Below, in pieces: positions 1-13,000 of a stretch of 64,000 nucleotides of DNA. The notes beneath the pieces are model-generated. The model was given only the letters and a program-made list of their open reading frames with translations, did no database searches and was not told the DNA's origin. Position numbers and translations under genes: made by a program. The DNA comes from Lutraria lutraria. Taxonomy: Eukaryota; Mollusca; Bivalvia; Venerida; Mactridae. The stretch's first letter is position 1. Each line of letters begins with the position of its first letter. The stretch spans positions 5,063,270 to 5,127,269 of the forward strand of contig OZ026850.1 in the NCBI GenBank assembly GCA_964023205.1, written 5' to 3'.

Positions 1-3000
1 ATATCTATGAATTACACAGGAAGGTTGATACTTTTTATTCTTCGTTCGTTGTTTGTTCGTACACTTTATCAACATTGCATCTTAATACTAAACATGGCAT
101 AACTTATTTTGCTTCTCATATTTTGACGTGTTTTTTTCGCTCACCATTAGCACTTCACGATTACTTTGTCAGCTCTGTGTATTGTGTGCCGCGTGTCGTC
201 AACTATTTTTGTTCAAAATGATATCTTTGAAACCACGGACCCTATTACAGATAAACTTGCAGAAACTATCGCAAGATGGTCCTCTGCTAGGAGATAGTAC
301 TTAAATGATACTCATGTGGTCAAAACTGGCCTATGAAAAACAATGTTCTACAAACAATATGTTCCTAAATATTTGATTTCATAGCATAGTATTTAGGTCC
401 TCTATATGCATTATTCAAGTAATTACGCATGGTCTAATTGGTCTCGCCCCGGGAGGTCACACTTTTACTTAAATTATATAGGGAAACACTTTTGACAGCC
501 AATATGAAATCGTTACTCGTGGACTACGGTCCAATTATTAAAAAACTGTATGTCTATCAAGAGTTTTAATGAAGAATTATTGTCAAATACTAGTACATTT
601 TGTAGTACCATATCGTACCATACACAACACATTATGTAATGCACAACACGTCAGACACGACGCTTATATCTACATTGTATTTATCTTTCTTCCTTTAATC
701 TGATAATGGAAATATTACGATGCAGTTATTACTTTTATGGAATTCTTACTACATGTTTGTATTTATTTGTATTTTGTATTTATTTATTGATTTGAGGTAC
801 CTAGACGCCCTGACCACAAAGATATTATATATCATGATTAATATTTTTACGGCTTAGGTGTTCAAAGCTAACCAATGTCAAAGGAACAATCATTATTCAT
901 ACTTTTTCTTTCATATTAATTAAAGTTTTGTAATTATCAGAATAGAGTTTTACATGCTATTTGCGATTTTCATAACATGATAAGTATCAAAATTATTGTC
1001 TTTAAATGTCGAATTCAATTCTAAAAACACATTTGGATTTAATGAATTTAATTACTTGTTTATATAGTAGTAGAATGTTGTGCAAACGCACTGTGTATTC
1101 TTAAATTTCTATTTCACATTTGTACTTCATTCTCGTATGAAAGTTTGAATATCATATATAAGTCAAAACTTAAATGGCTCAAACACATTATTCAGGTACT
1201 CGCTCAATATCAAAAAACAGTTTTCTGTAATTGTTTGTTTTGTGTTAATGGACCGAAGGAAAATATCTAAACAATTCACGAGCATTCACTGCATACAACA
1301 CCGTTTACCGTGGGATCTTATAAATGTTTCTCAAATATGTTTATACCATAAAACTGGCATTGTCTAGATATCGTTTGATAGATAGCTTTCTAGATTCTTT
1401 ATTATATTTAAGTACAGATTTTGAATTTTGTTAGTATGATAGCCTATGTTGACAAATAGAAAAATATCAAAGTTTCGAGAAAGTACGTCTGTTATCTTTT
1501 TAGCTTCGAAAAAATGGGCAACTCTTATCAACTTTAATGCCTAATGGGACACTAATTCAGCATCATAAATTGCCACAGATTTTAAAGAATTTCACGATAA
1601 ATCTTTTTCTGTTATTGAAATTTGTATATGTTATAAGGGATCCCAAAATCTGTCAACTCCATTTTCAAATTATGATTTGGATAATAGAAAAACAAAAGCA
1701 AAGAAAACGATGACGACAATGATTGAGGAATATTGTCCGCTGATATTTTTCACAGAACTGAAGATCCTGAGTCAGCGGTAAGAATTGATTAAAATTGGTA
1801 TTTTCTGACTATTATATTTTCGAACTTCTTTTTATGGTCTTAGTGTAAGTACAAACTAAGTGAGCACCCACCTCCGGGCGTAAAACTCGAAATAAACAAA
1901 CAAATAAAAGTGTTTTGTTGACATAATCATTTGGCAATGCCTTATATAAAACATCAGTCGTGAAAGCAATACCATCGAGAGGAATCAGAGTGGAGAAACT
2001 GCGCAGTTTCCGAACCGGGCAAAATAAAACTGCTAATTTTACTGCATGGTTATTACAGACGACCAGGGTTATATTTATGAATTAAGGAAATTTGTAAGAA
2101 TAAACTTCAGGAAGAACTTGCAATAATGCAAGGCCAACCAACAACAGTTCTCTCATTTTTTATATATTTTTTTCACCCAAGGGGAAATGGTTCAGGAGGT
2201 CTTGGACAGGATAAAAACATCTCGAAATAAGGAGGAATGGAATAACACGAGAAAGTATCATCTGAACGTTTGATTACTAAGGGTTATGCTCAGTATGGTT
2301 ATAGACCAAATAGCTTTTATACAACCCATTCTGTTAATCTGTTTACAAGAAATTATATGTAAAAAATGACACGCAACTTTTTGATTATATGCCTGGAGTA
2401 AACCTACTTTTCAGACATCAGTGCAAAAAACTGTACCAGGGACTATATACTAAATGTAATATACTACTCAAAATTTGATAAGGTTCACTTTTTGTTCTGT
2501 ATGGCATTAGCGTCGATTTTGGATTAAATACATAAGATATAAATATTGGTTATTTTCAAAGATACCTGCATATCATGAGTGCAACATGTAATTCAAACAT
2601 TAAACCATTCAAGCGTAACAAGCATCGAAATGAGGACAGGGTCAAAATTAGACATTTTATGGGTATATGTGAGGAATACAAACTTTCAGGAAAATCATGT
2701 CTTCGTGCGGCAAAAACAGCCTGACATCGAGTATGCTTGTGGTGAGCCGTCCAATCTTAGATTGTGGAATTCGAGCCAATTCTTCCAGAAGTGCCTCTCT
2801 GGACTGTCTGGTAGATGATGGCTGAGGAATCAGAGTGGTACGTGGCATTGGTACAATGATGATACGTTAACATTTTTATATTTATTGGCTTTCTCTATGT
2901 TTGTGTAGCGCCCGTTTTCATTAGGGGAAAATGATTCCTTAGTTTCCAAGATTGTTCTTCGAGTTCTATGATTTTCTCATAAAAGCCTCTTAACTTAAAC

Positions 3001-3598
3001 TTTCCTTTAAGTAGGTCGACTTTCTCCTTAAATATCAAGGTGCTCGTAAGGTATCGTAACTTAATGGGGAAAAGTATATGTAATAATTATATAAGCCGAA
3101 TGCTAGACGCAAGTTATCGAGTCAAAATAGAATTCACTCGGCTGAACAGAGTAAGTATAATTTGAAATTTGTATTTTGTGTATATCGATACAATATATCG
3201 AATTTATTTGAGCATTCCCGGATATTTTCCGCACGGGACATAATTTGACCCATATTTGTCGACGCAAAATCTGGTAGCAGCGTTTGTTATGATAGTCCGT
3301 TATAATTGTCGAATTGTCTGAATGTTTTACTGGCGAATGTTTCAATATTTACAGTAATAGTAGTTTGGACAATGCATTTCGATCAGTTACCTATTCTCTG
3401 GATTGTTGCCCAACTGTGATGGTTATATGTACGCATTTATCTAAACACGTTCATGATGAAAGTGACGTTTTTTTTTCCACTATTTAATGTGAAATATTAA
3501 CTACTTTATTTCAAATCAATGACTTTCTATTATTCACGATGGCATTTCGAATTTCTCGGTTCCTTACTTTACTGTTATAATTAATTTGCCTCGATATG

Positions 3599-3760
3599 TT
3601 TTTATATTTGATTGGTTTCTATGTTTTATTTACTTCCATATTTAATTGGTTCCTCTATATTATTAATTCTATATTTGATTGATTTCTATGTATTCATTAC
3701 TTTTACATCTATTTGGTTCCTATCTGTTCTTTACTTTTACATCTAATTGGTTTCTAATTG
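3599..3760. repeat. Diverged ~35-bp tandem repeat
   Basis: Four to five imperfect copies of a roughly 34-37-bp unit lie in tandem. Each unit contains a core like ATTTGATTGGTTTCTATG followed by a TTTACTT-type spacer. The copies are clearly diverged, so this is an old minisatellite. No function is visible. Confidence 0.5.
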
Positions 3761-4682
3761 AACATTGTGCAGTAGAACGTGATAATTGGTTTCCTGACTT
3801 ACAAGAAATATTAGGCAATCTAGTGTCCCTGATACAGTGTTTGCTTTAGACTGACTTCTGCAAAGTATGCCTTCCCTTATAATATAATTAAACTTTAGTT
3901 GAAAATTATTTTCTTAACATTAATTGTTTCTGAAAATTAATCTTAAAGTTGATTGCGTAATAGCTTTTTTGGGCGTGTAACCATCGTAACGCAATATTTA
4001 GAGGATATATGGTCATGTTATTGCCTTCCTCCTATTTCCTTTTAAGAATTTTTCTCCATTCTAAGGCCTAATCAACCTTTCCCACTTGGATGACAAAAAG
4101 CAAAGCATTGTGAATACTGTTATTAGCTGGCCCTGCTGTATTTCATACTCTTTCTAAAGTTTATCGTTACGTATTTTTCTCAAATCCCTTCCATACTAAC
4201 ATTGCCTAATAGGCTAACAATCAGATGAACAAACTGGTTGGTATATCTTGTCGCAACGTTTCCTTTGCATTTGCGAAGTCAGCAATTTTGTGTTTGTTTT
4301 ATGCAATTTTTATTTATCCTCCAAGATAAATAACAGTGGACATTGAAATATAAAAGAAACCTTTGTCGTACGTAATTATCATTAAAATGTGCTATTGTTT
4401 CCTTTATCCCCGATTCGTAGTGTGCTCAGTTTCTCCATTACGTTTCCCTCTTGCTTTCAAAATTGCCATTTTTAACTTTTAATGTACCTACACAACGAAT
4501 ACAGAAAGAGTCTCTAAATTTCAATAGTCATGTTTAAGTCAATTCTAACCGTTGACTGTTTTGTAAAAAAAGATCTTTCGCCATCGTTGTAGTTATCGTT
4601 TATTTGTTGTTGAGGTTGCCATATTCATTTTATTCGTCGTTTAATGTATTACGCGCCTAATGTTCAAAATTATAATAAAGTT

Positions 4683-4774
4683 GAAAATGGAGATGAAACG
4701 TACAGACAAATATATATCTTGAGATTTTGGAAAATGGAGATGAAATGTACAGACAAATATCTTTCTTGAGAAAG
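4683..4774. repeat. 47-bp direct duplication
   Basis: A 47-bp unit beginning GAAAATGGAGATGAAA is present twice in direct tandem, starting at 4,683 and 4,730, with a few substitutions between copies. It is a simple local duplication with no evident coding role. Confidence 0.6.
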
Positions 4775-5784
4775 CTAAAACAATAAATTTTCCTTGGAAA
4801 AGCTTGGCTGGTTGTTACTGATAAAAGTTAGTTCTGATACCATAACGAAATTGGTTCAATTTATTTCGTCTTGTTGACCATTTTAGTTATGGAAGTGTCC
4901 TCTTTCAAAGTCAACAGGTAGTATACGTATCATCGTCAAAGACACATACAAAAACTGGGGGGAGGGGGGGGGGGGGGTAGTAGGACACCACTAGAAGTAC
5001 TAGAATGTATAAATAGAGGACACTGCCTCGGGATTCATTAACTAACTTACAATCTAACATCGAACAAACACATTGATGAAACATGTAATCAGGCATAGGA
5101 TTACTTATAACTTTGTTCGTGTTGGGAAGAGAACAATGTCATAAAAAATAAATCTTTAGACACCTGCGCGGAGTAAAATTGGCCGTACTAAATCATTTCC
5201 TAAAATCTATTGATTATATCCTGGTAATAAATAAATATGCATAATGAAAAACGTTCTTACCTGTTCCGAAGCACTCGTAAATTACATTGCCGATTTATAG
5301 TGAAACATCCCGATTTTACAAATACTCGCAAATGTGTACATCAAGATCACGTGACAAAATGTTTGACGGCAATAGCGTTTCGCAGGTTACATTATAGAAG
5401 GGGCTTCCTTAAATTCTCTTGAGCGATCCTCCGCTTATATGTCTTTCAGTAATGATTAAAATAATTGATTTTAAATATATCTTACATAGTAACAGAAAAT
5501 AATTCTAGACAGTTTTAAAATGTGTACCTTTACGTGTAATTAATGTTAATAGAACAAACCGATCTATAGTGAAACAGCCTAATTTCATAATAGACTAGCA
5601 CAGTGAAGTTGGTACACTCAAGTCGTACCGATTTACACAGTTAGCGTAAACCAATCACCGGACAGCTAACATATAGCTCTCAACCAATCGCCGGACTCTT
5701 AACATTTTTGTGCACTTGTACCCAGCTTTCGTATTGCATCTACCAGCATCTAGGGAACAAACGTAACCGAAAAAACAATACACC

Positions 5785-5808
5785 GGCTTGGAGCCATAGC
5801 TCCAAGCC
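5785..5808. other. Perfect 10-bp stem hairpin
   Basis: The arm GGCTTGGAGC (5,785-5,794) is followed by a CATA loop and a perfect complementary arm ending at 5,808, then a run of A. The loop size and perfect stem would give a stable stem-loop in either DNA or RNA. It does not match the histone 3-prime stem-loop. It may be the tip of a degenerate MITE. Confidence 0.55.
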
Positions 5809-6474
5809 AAAAATACGTATTTCAATGAATATTCAGCTCATACTATACACAAAATTGAATATAATCTGATTTAATAAAACAATCAAAATCTGTAAATAGA
5901 TTAAAGAATCTAGGGTAGCTATTGAAGAAATAACGATGTTAGTGCGAAGCAAGTTGGTGTAACGGTGTAGTCTGTAGCTCTGTTGTTTAGTAATCAATTC
6001 ACTTATGTCCATAAATACAAAACACACTGTATCAAATTACTTTTATTTGATATTGGACATGTGTGTGTACACTGTGCATAGAGCATTTACGTTTTGGCAA
6101 TAAATACTGATAAAAAAGAAACTTTCGTTGTGTTTAAGTATCGATATTTGTAAAATTAAAAAGAAGGGGTAGATAATAATGACATATAGATAAGACTAGT
6201 TTCTATGGGATTTTAGATGAAAGAACGACATTGCTCTGCATAATACTGAATAACGATGATATGGTTTCTTGAATGTGGCAGGGGTCGTAAATCAAAATCA
6301 CACGTGATTATAATCGGGTGTTCACCTTCGGTTTCAAGTACTGCCTGGCTTTGTTGACGCATAGAACTGACTAGTGTATTGATTTCGACTGGTGAACTAT
6401 TTTTCTAATCATGAACGATCGCCAGTGTCATTTCACTGACTTTCGACGAGTGGAATGGGGCGACGTCTAACTCG

Positions 6475-6888
6475 TTGGTCCAAGATATCCGACAGATTAT
6501 CGATGGGATAAATATATATGCCTTTGTCAGGACGGTCAATTATGAATGCAGTGTTATTCGCGATGAAGAGATTTACATTATCTCTGGCTCAATCGCGCGT
6601 TCACTATCCTGTTTAAACAGTGTGATACATTGTACTGGCATAATTTGGAAACATGAGTATGACGTGTCTCTAAAGAATCTCATCTCGGTAACACTGGACA
6701 TTCAAATTCCCACCGATCATGGCGAGAGGTTTGCGATGATGACAATGCGCAGTGCCTGCCCAGACCAAGACGGAATCTCTACGCCCAAAAAGGTATCTTA
6801 CAAGTACACAACATTTCCACTGTATGCTCGAACCCTGTTGTCACTTCGGAGAAAAGAGCACTGTTTCATTTTTTGCTCATCTGATTGA
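6475..6888 (+). other. Unassigned 137-codon open frame
   Basis: This is the longest open frame in the first 7 kb. It begins at a TTG rather than an ATG, and I recognise no domain, signal peptide or repeat in its translation. No splice structure or neighbour supports it. It may be a fragment of an exon or chance. I do not assign a function and do not claim it is expressed. Confidence 0.15.
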
Positions 6889-6942
6889 TTGATCAGGTGA
6901 GTTTTTAGGATCAATGAATATCCGGCGTCCGTCCACAACTAC

Positions 6943-7690
6943 TTTGTTTACACTCTAATTAGCATCCACTGCTCTTAACCAGTCGTAATCAAACTTGGTC
7001 ACAATGTACATGGCCACAATGTCTCGGCAAAGTTCGATTATGGGCATAATCGGACAAGGACTACAAGAGGTATGCACCCTTTACTTAGACAATTTTCTAT
7101 ATTTGGCTTGTTTACACTCTAGCGCCTTCATTTCTTCACCAAATCTAATAATATTTTCAGTAAATGTGTATGTTATAAAGATTTTGGACAGCTTTGATTA
7201 TGGGCGGAATCGGACTAGGACTTAAAGAGTTATGGACCCTTGCCTTTGAAAACTTGTTATATTTGAGTTTGTTTACACTCTAGCACCTTTATTTATTCAC
7301 TGATCCTAATGATATTTACAAAGAATGCGCATGACCTAAAGGTCTTGGATAGTTTAAGTTATAGATGAAATCGAATCATGACAGCAAGAGTTATGGACCC
7401 TTGGAATAGAAATATGCTATATTTCAGTTTGTTTACACTCTAAAGCCTTCAGTCCTTCACCAATCCTGAACATATTTACAGTGAATGTGTATAACCTAAA
7501 GGTCTTTGATGTGTATGATTATGGGTGGAATGGTACTTGTAGAGTTATGGGCCCTTGAAGTAGAAAATTGCTACATATTAGCTTGTTTACAGTATAAAAG
7601 CACCCTCATTTCTTCAATAATCATACTCATATTTACACAGAATGTACATTTACTAGTACCTGCATCCAATATTCATTGTAATTGGAGTTG
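6943..7690. repeat. ~160-bp tandem repeat, copy A
   Basis: A unit of about 160 bp is repeated four to five times. Each copy starts near a TTGTTTACACTCTA core (about 6,943, 7,109, 7,270, 7,430 and 7,584) and continues with conserved pieces such as GTTATGGACCCTTG. The same array occurs at 40,243-40,800. Alignment with that copy starts only at about 7,106, so the left edge of the large duplication falls inside this array. Confidence 0.75.
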
Positions 7691-7997
7691 GTTTTGATTA
7701 AATTCTATGTAAAACGGGTATACGAGGTGAAAACTGTATTACATGGTCATTAGTTATAATGTCTTTGTTCTCACATGGGCGATCTAGGGCCATATTGGCC
7801 CTCTTGATGTCTTTCCAAGCGTGTAAAGGTGCCCAGTTAAATCGATTAACGCGATGACTTGGCATTAATACACATCCAACGTAAGGACGATTGAAAATTG
7901 GTTTTATTTTATACCTTATCGTTCGGCAAAAACAAGGTGCATCTTTTTAAACATTAAAAACATATGGGTACAAATCGATATGTGTATGTATTTTATT

Positions 7998-9178
7998 CAA
8001 TCGTTCCAAAGAGGTTTGTCACGAAGCAAAAAATCAAACATTTTTTTCCATGTAACCCGTATAATATATAGAAGTGAAAGAACTTCGACTATTCGAATTT
8101 TCCTGCGCGTGTTATAAACTTCCATGTATTGCAATGCAGTACAAAATATATAACTCATATATAGTGCAACGTGTGGGCAACTCAACACGCTAACAGAAAA
8201 CGTATACTTTTACTACCTTTAAAGATATTTTAAACTCGCTTATTGAAGATTTTTCACTCGAAAATTGTCGTAAAACCGCAGCGTGTATACCGGAATACAT
8301 GTACGGAGTGGAACTGTTAAATTACTGACGCAACTTCTTAGAATGGGCCTTAATTCATAATAAAATACTATAATATACTAACTGCGAATGATTTCGCATC
8401 TCGCAAAGCTCTTTTATCGAATAAGTTGCGTGTTTTTCTGTTCAATTAGCCAGCTTCTCGAAGTTTACTTCCATGACGGGTCAAATGACAATCGCCTAAC
8501 TCGTGATGAAAGCTTAAATCTGATTGCATGAGAGATACTCTGTGGTATTTGTTTATAATTCACTGTACCCCGTGCACTCTATCCTTTTCACTACGCTATC
8601 GGGAACCATGCCTCAAAAATATCGAACTGTATCGCTCATCCTATCAGAATTAAGCTTTCATCACGAGCTAGGCGATTGTCACGTGACCTATCAAGGAAGA
8701 AAAAAACCTGACAATCTGAACATAAACGTAAACTCTTCATTAAAAGTGCATCCCGAGATGTGAAATCATTCGCAGTTGTAAATTGTACCATATATGATAT
8801 AAATATACTGTTCGTAATGAATTATGACCCATTTCATGAAGTTTTACCTGTGGTTTATCAGTTTCGCTTTAGATTTGTATACGCTGCGATTTTACGACTG
8901 TGCGTCTTTTTGTAAAATTTGACAAATTTTCGAGTGAAAAATCTTAAACAGCGAGTTTAAAATAATCTTTAAAGGTAGTAAAAGTATACGTTTTCTGTTA
9001 GCGGGTTGGGTTGCCCAAACGTTGCACTATATATGAGTTAAATATTTTGTACTGCATTGCAATAATATGGAAGTTTATAATACGCGTTGGAAAATTCAAA
9101 ACGTCGAAGTTCTTTCCCTTCTATATATATATACGGGTTACATATTTTTTCGTGACAACCCTCTTTGAATCTTTATTT
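7998..9178. repeat. 1.2-kb imperfect palindrome (fold-back element)
   Basis: The left half (from about 7,998) and the right half (to about 9,178) are inverted copies of each other over most of their length, with a centre near 8,585. Matching segments include 8,000-8,295 against 8,878-9,178, 8,350-8,405 against 8,746-8,800, and 8,478-8,525 against 8,640-8,690. No transposase is present. It is best described as a fold-back element or a palindrome from inverted duplication. In unit B (41,090-41,340) the middle, about 0.96 kb, is missing and the outer ends are joined. Confidence 0.75.
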
Positions 9179-10008
9179 CGAGAACTAAGTGCAAAAAATA
9201 TCTTCAATGTGAAAGAGTAATTGAAGTGAACAAATGGTACACTGTTACTATTTTTAATCAAAGAATCAATACAATTAAATACACAAATGTAGACTACAAA
9301 AACGTATGGTAAAAGTTCCATAGACTAATAATTGATCCGACTGTCTCAGAGACACTTTTCTGGGTCTCCATCCCAACTACCGAGCCAAACACTTAGAGTA
9401 CAGAATCACATGAAAAGGGTGATGCATGTATCGGGGCTTTACACTTTTCATCGAATTGTGGAGTGGTTGAATTAACAATTATGTCAGGGGGTCTGAAAGT
9501 TTCATAGTAAAATTTGGTTTACGGTAGCGGAAAGAAGAGAGTGGGGGGAACTGTTCAAATTACCTCCCTTTACTTTAAAATAAGAACAAAATTAATGCCC
9601 TTATTGTTGCAAAACCGTTAGTGATGTTTTCACTTTTTTGCATGGAATATTTAGATATACAAAAATGGAGTATTCATAGTTTGAAACATATCAAAACAAA
9701 GCTTGCAATAGCAATTTTAAACTTTTCAATCCGAATTGACATTGAATTTAACTGAATAAACAGTATATTATTAAGTAAGTTTATGTATCGGGGTGTGACG
9801 TCAAGTCGATAAAATGAACAAACAAACAACGACCAAGGAATGAACAAAGAATAAATGACCTTCCTATTTAATTCACAGATATTTCTTCGAAGAATGATTT
9901 TGGGCAGATTTAGTATCACATTGTTCGTTATGCAGAATGCGCATTCCTCCCGAACAATTTGAACCCTGGTTTACAAGCATGATGACCTGATGACCAAATA
10001 TTTTAATT

Positions 10009-13000
10009 TCACATCCATGGATCCCAGAATCCATTGTGATACTTCGGAAATGAACGTTTGTCGACTTTGTATACTAATCCTGGTACCATAGTTCTTCTAT
10101 AGACCTCCAACCTGTCTAACATTGTCTTCACCAAATCAGGTCGAGATGAAGAAAGATCATTCATCTCTGATGGATCGTTTTTAATGTTGAAAAGCCAAAG
10201 ATTTAATAAGTTTCCAGTCTTGTTAGTATTCGGGTATGGTCCTGAAATCAAGATAAGTCAGTTTTGAACCTTAACAACTGTGAGCTTTGAGTTCGATTTC
10301 TTATTTTTATTGAAATATTGAACCATGCGCTCAACCTACTGAAATAACTGGACAGGCAATGGAGATTTTGAGAATTCAATAAATTATAGTGGTTGACCAC
10401 TGTGTGTAACCGAAACAGCTGCTTCATGTTGATGATCATTTAATCAAAATATAGAGTAAAATACGTATGCTGTATATAAAGCCGAAAATGTTTTATCCGG
10501 AGTCCATACGGTCAGCTTCATTCAATGGACTGAGTAACCTTTCCAAGTAAATCGGACACAAAACTAATCGCCATACATATAAGAATACGAGATATAATTG
10601 GAATACCGGGATTTCCTGTCAGTAGTTTCCATTCCCCGATACGAAGAGATGCCTGAATACGTGTATCAAATGTGTCGTTGAAAAGTGCATCTCCTTCGGA
10701 TATCGAGTGTACTCTTATATCATGTAGTATTTCTGTTCGTGGACTTTTTTCTCCTTCACTTTAGAAGAAAATAATAAAATAAGATCAGAAAAATTACTTA
10801 ACTGCAGTTTTACAGTGTTCTTTTCATACATAGCACATGTTCAAAAGTGTTTTACAGTTAAATATATCGACAAAATAATAAAATAGTAGGATATTGTTTT
10901 TTATGCACTTATAAAACGAAATAGCTTGATAGCTAAGTACATTTTGGTGGATAGGTGATGAATTTACCCTATTTAAGGTTTCATACTATTGGATATAAAC
11001 GAAATTGCATTGTGACTTTAGGACAAAAATTTATTTGTTGAAATCTTGGTTGACAATACAAACCGGATTACAGATAAATAACAACAGAATGCTCATACTC
11101 GATTAAACCTTGTCTTTGATATGACAGATGACGATTCAATGAATGAAATATACCAATTATGGTATCGTAATATTTCGTTAAAGGGATAAAGTCTATGTTT
11201 TCTTTATTGTTCAAATTGTGTAAACAGATCATATAATTTATGGCACTAATTGAATTAATAAAGTTGACTGCTCCTTTGGAAAAGGTTTGGAAATAAACGC
11301 GATGAAAATAGTACACATAGAGAACAAGACAAGGCACAAAGACTGCATAAAGCAGCGAAACAAATAAACTCCCATACATACATTCTGACATTAACGATCC
11401 AATAAATTGTTATTTCCTCGAAATGTTAATTGAGACAAAATTAGGAAAACGTCACAAAACATTGAGTCTATCAATCTTTTTTCATCTACATGTATTTCGA
11501 TCTCTATCTTTATTTCCTCCGGATTTGGAAATAATGAACTATTTAATATACCTATCTAGGTTAGTTTTTAGTTCAGATAAAGGATACATAGTTAATCTAC
11601 AGAAATAATTTTGAGTTTATCATACAAAGGGTTGGGAATCGAAAATGTCCAACAGACCTTTTAGGTTACAAAACATAGTAATCACTGACTTAATCTTAAT
11701 TATGTCTAATCATTTCAAAGATTTGTGTGAGTGTCATGTCCTTTCACATTTCCAAAACATCATACAACACATGTAATAAGTACTAACAACCTATGAACGA
11801 ACATTTGGGTCGACCAAATGAACTACTTAACACAAGTACTGTTGACGAGTCGAGTTAAAATAAATACTTGATTCACTTACAAAATAGTTTTCTGAACATC
11901 GTGTCCATACAGTTGTTTGGTATTGTTTAGATTTCCTTGACCAAGACCTACCAAAGTTGGAAACCAGTCTGTAACATGCAGCAATTCTTTTGAGATGGTG
12001 CCTTTTACATTGTCATGTAGTAGATCACTGTGAACAAAGCCCGGTACCTTGATACCACCTTCAAATAAACTACCCTTGTGTCCTCGGAGTGGATAATTAG
12101 CGTGTTGAAATCTCCCAATAGCTCCGTTGTCTGTTAAAGATTTATTGTATAAACATAATAATTATGGTATCCCTGAGTAAATCATGCACTAATTAGTACT
12201 AAGAATTCATGCAATGTACCATATCAGGGAATCTAGAACTTGGCCTTAGAGTAGGAACAACGTAGAACAACAAACAAATCTATTTATAACAACCCATTCG
12301 AATGTTGTTTCTAAACATGGTATACATGGTGTACTCACGTATGTAACTCATTCGTAACACAAATATTGAATTGTTTTCATAATTAGATGTTATTCAAGTG
12401 CAGTCAAGTCAAAGACAATTAAAGGTATAGAGGAATTATAGCTTAAGGCAATAAGTGTTTGTCACAAAGTTCTTTACCAGGACACCATTCTAGATTAGAT
12501 TGGCATCTTGTCTCTTAGCTGCTGATATTTGGCTTATTTGTCATAAATATGGTTAAGCTGAAGTCCTAAAATCTAAATAATTAAAGCGTACTCCATCTGA
12601 TTAGATATATTTGACTGCCTAATCTAATCCTGTGGTAAATAAACATTACATTGAGTTTCCAAGTGTCGTAAACAGTTACCTGATGTGTATATCATCACAG
12701 TATCATGCCATAGATCTTTTCTTTTAAAAGCGTTTGTTATATTGCCAACAGCTTCGTCAATGCAAGTTATCATACCTGAAAGGAATGTATATTGACACGT
12801 ACATGTTACCCCAGTGAGAAGAAATACTAGGATATATTGGATGGTGGACTTTGGGCCAATATAAAAAAGTTATTTTGTAGATTGTTACATATAAATAATA
12901 ATATTTTGTAACTTGAGTTACCGGCATATCTGCTATTCCCAGAGTTATATCCAAATTCGTCGTCATACGCTTCACTGTATTGCCTGGGCACTTGATGGGG

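Larger units (their letters stand above)
1..6940. other. Intergenic region with no recognisable gene
   Basis: About 6.9 kb of AT-rich sequence in which I recognise no gene on either strand. The open frames are short, have no family motifs and look like chance ORFs. Visible structure is limited to short diverged tandem repeats (around 3.6 kb and 4.7 kb), a poly-G run near 4,958-4,977, and a perfect hairpin at 5,785-5,808, each listed separately. The longest open frame, at 6,475-6,888, is also listed separately as unassigned. Confidence 0.6.

Noticed and set aside
1..6940. Several 60-80-codon open frames
   Set aside because: No start context, motifs or splice structure; expected by chance at this length.
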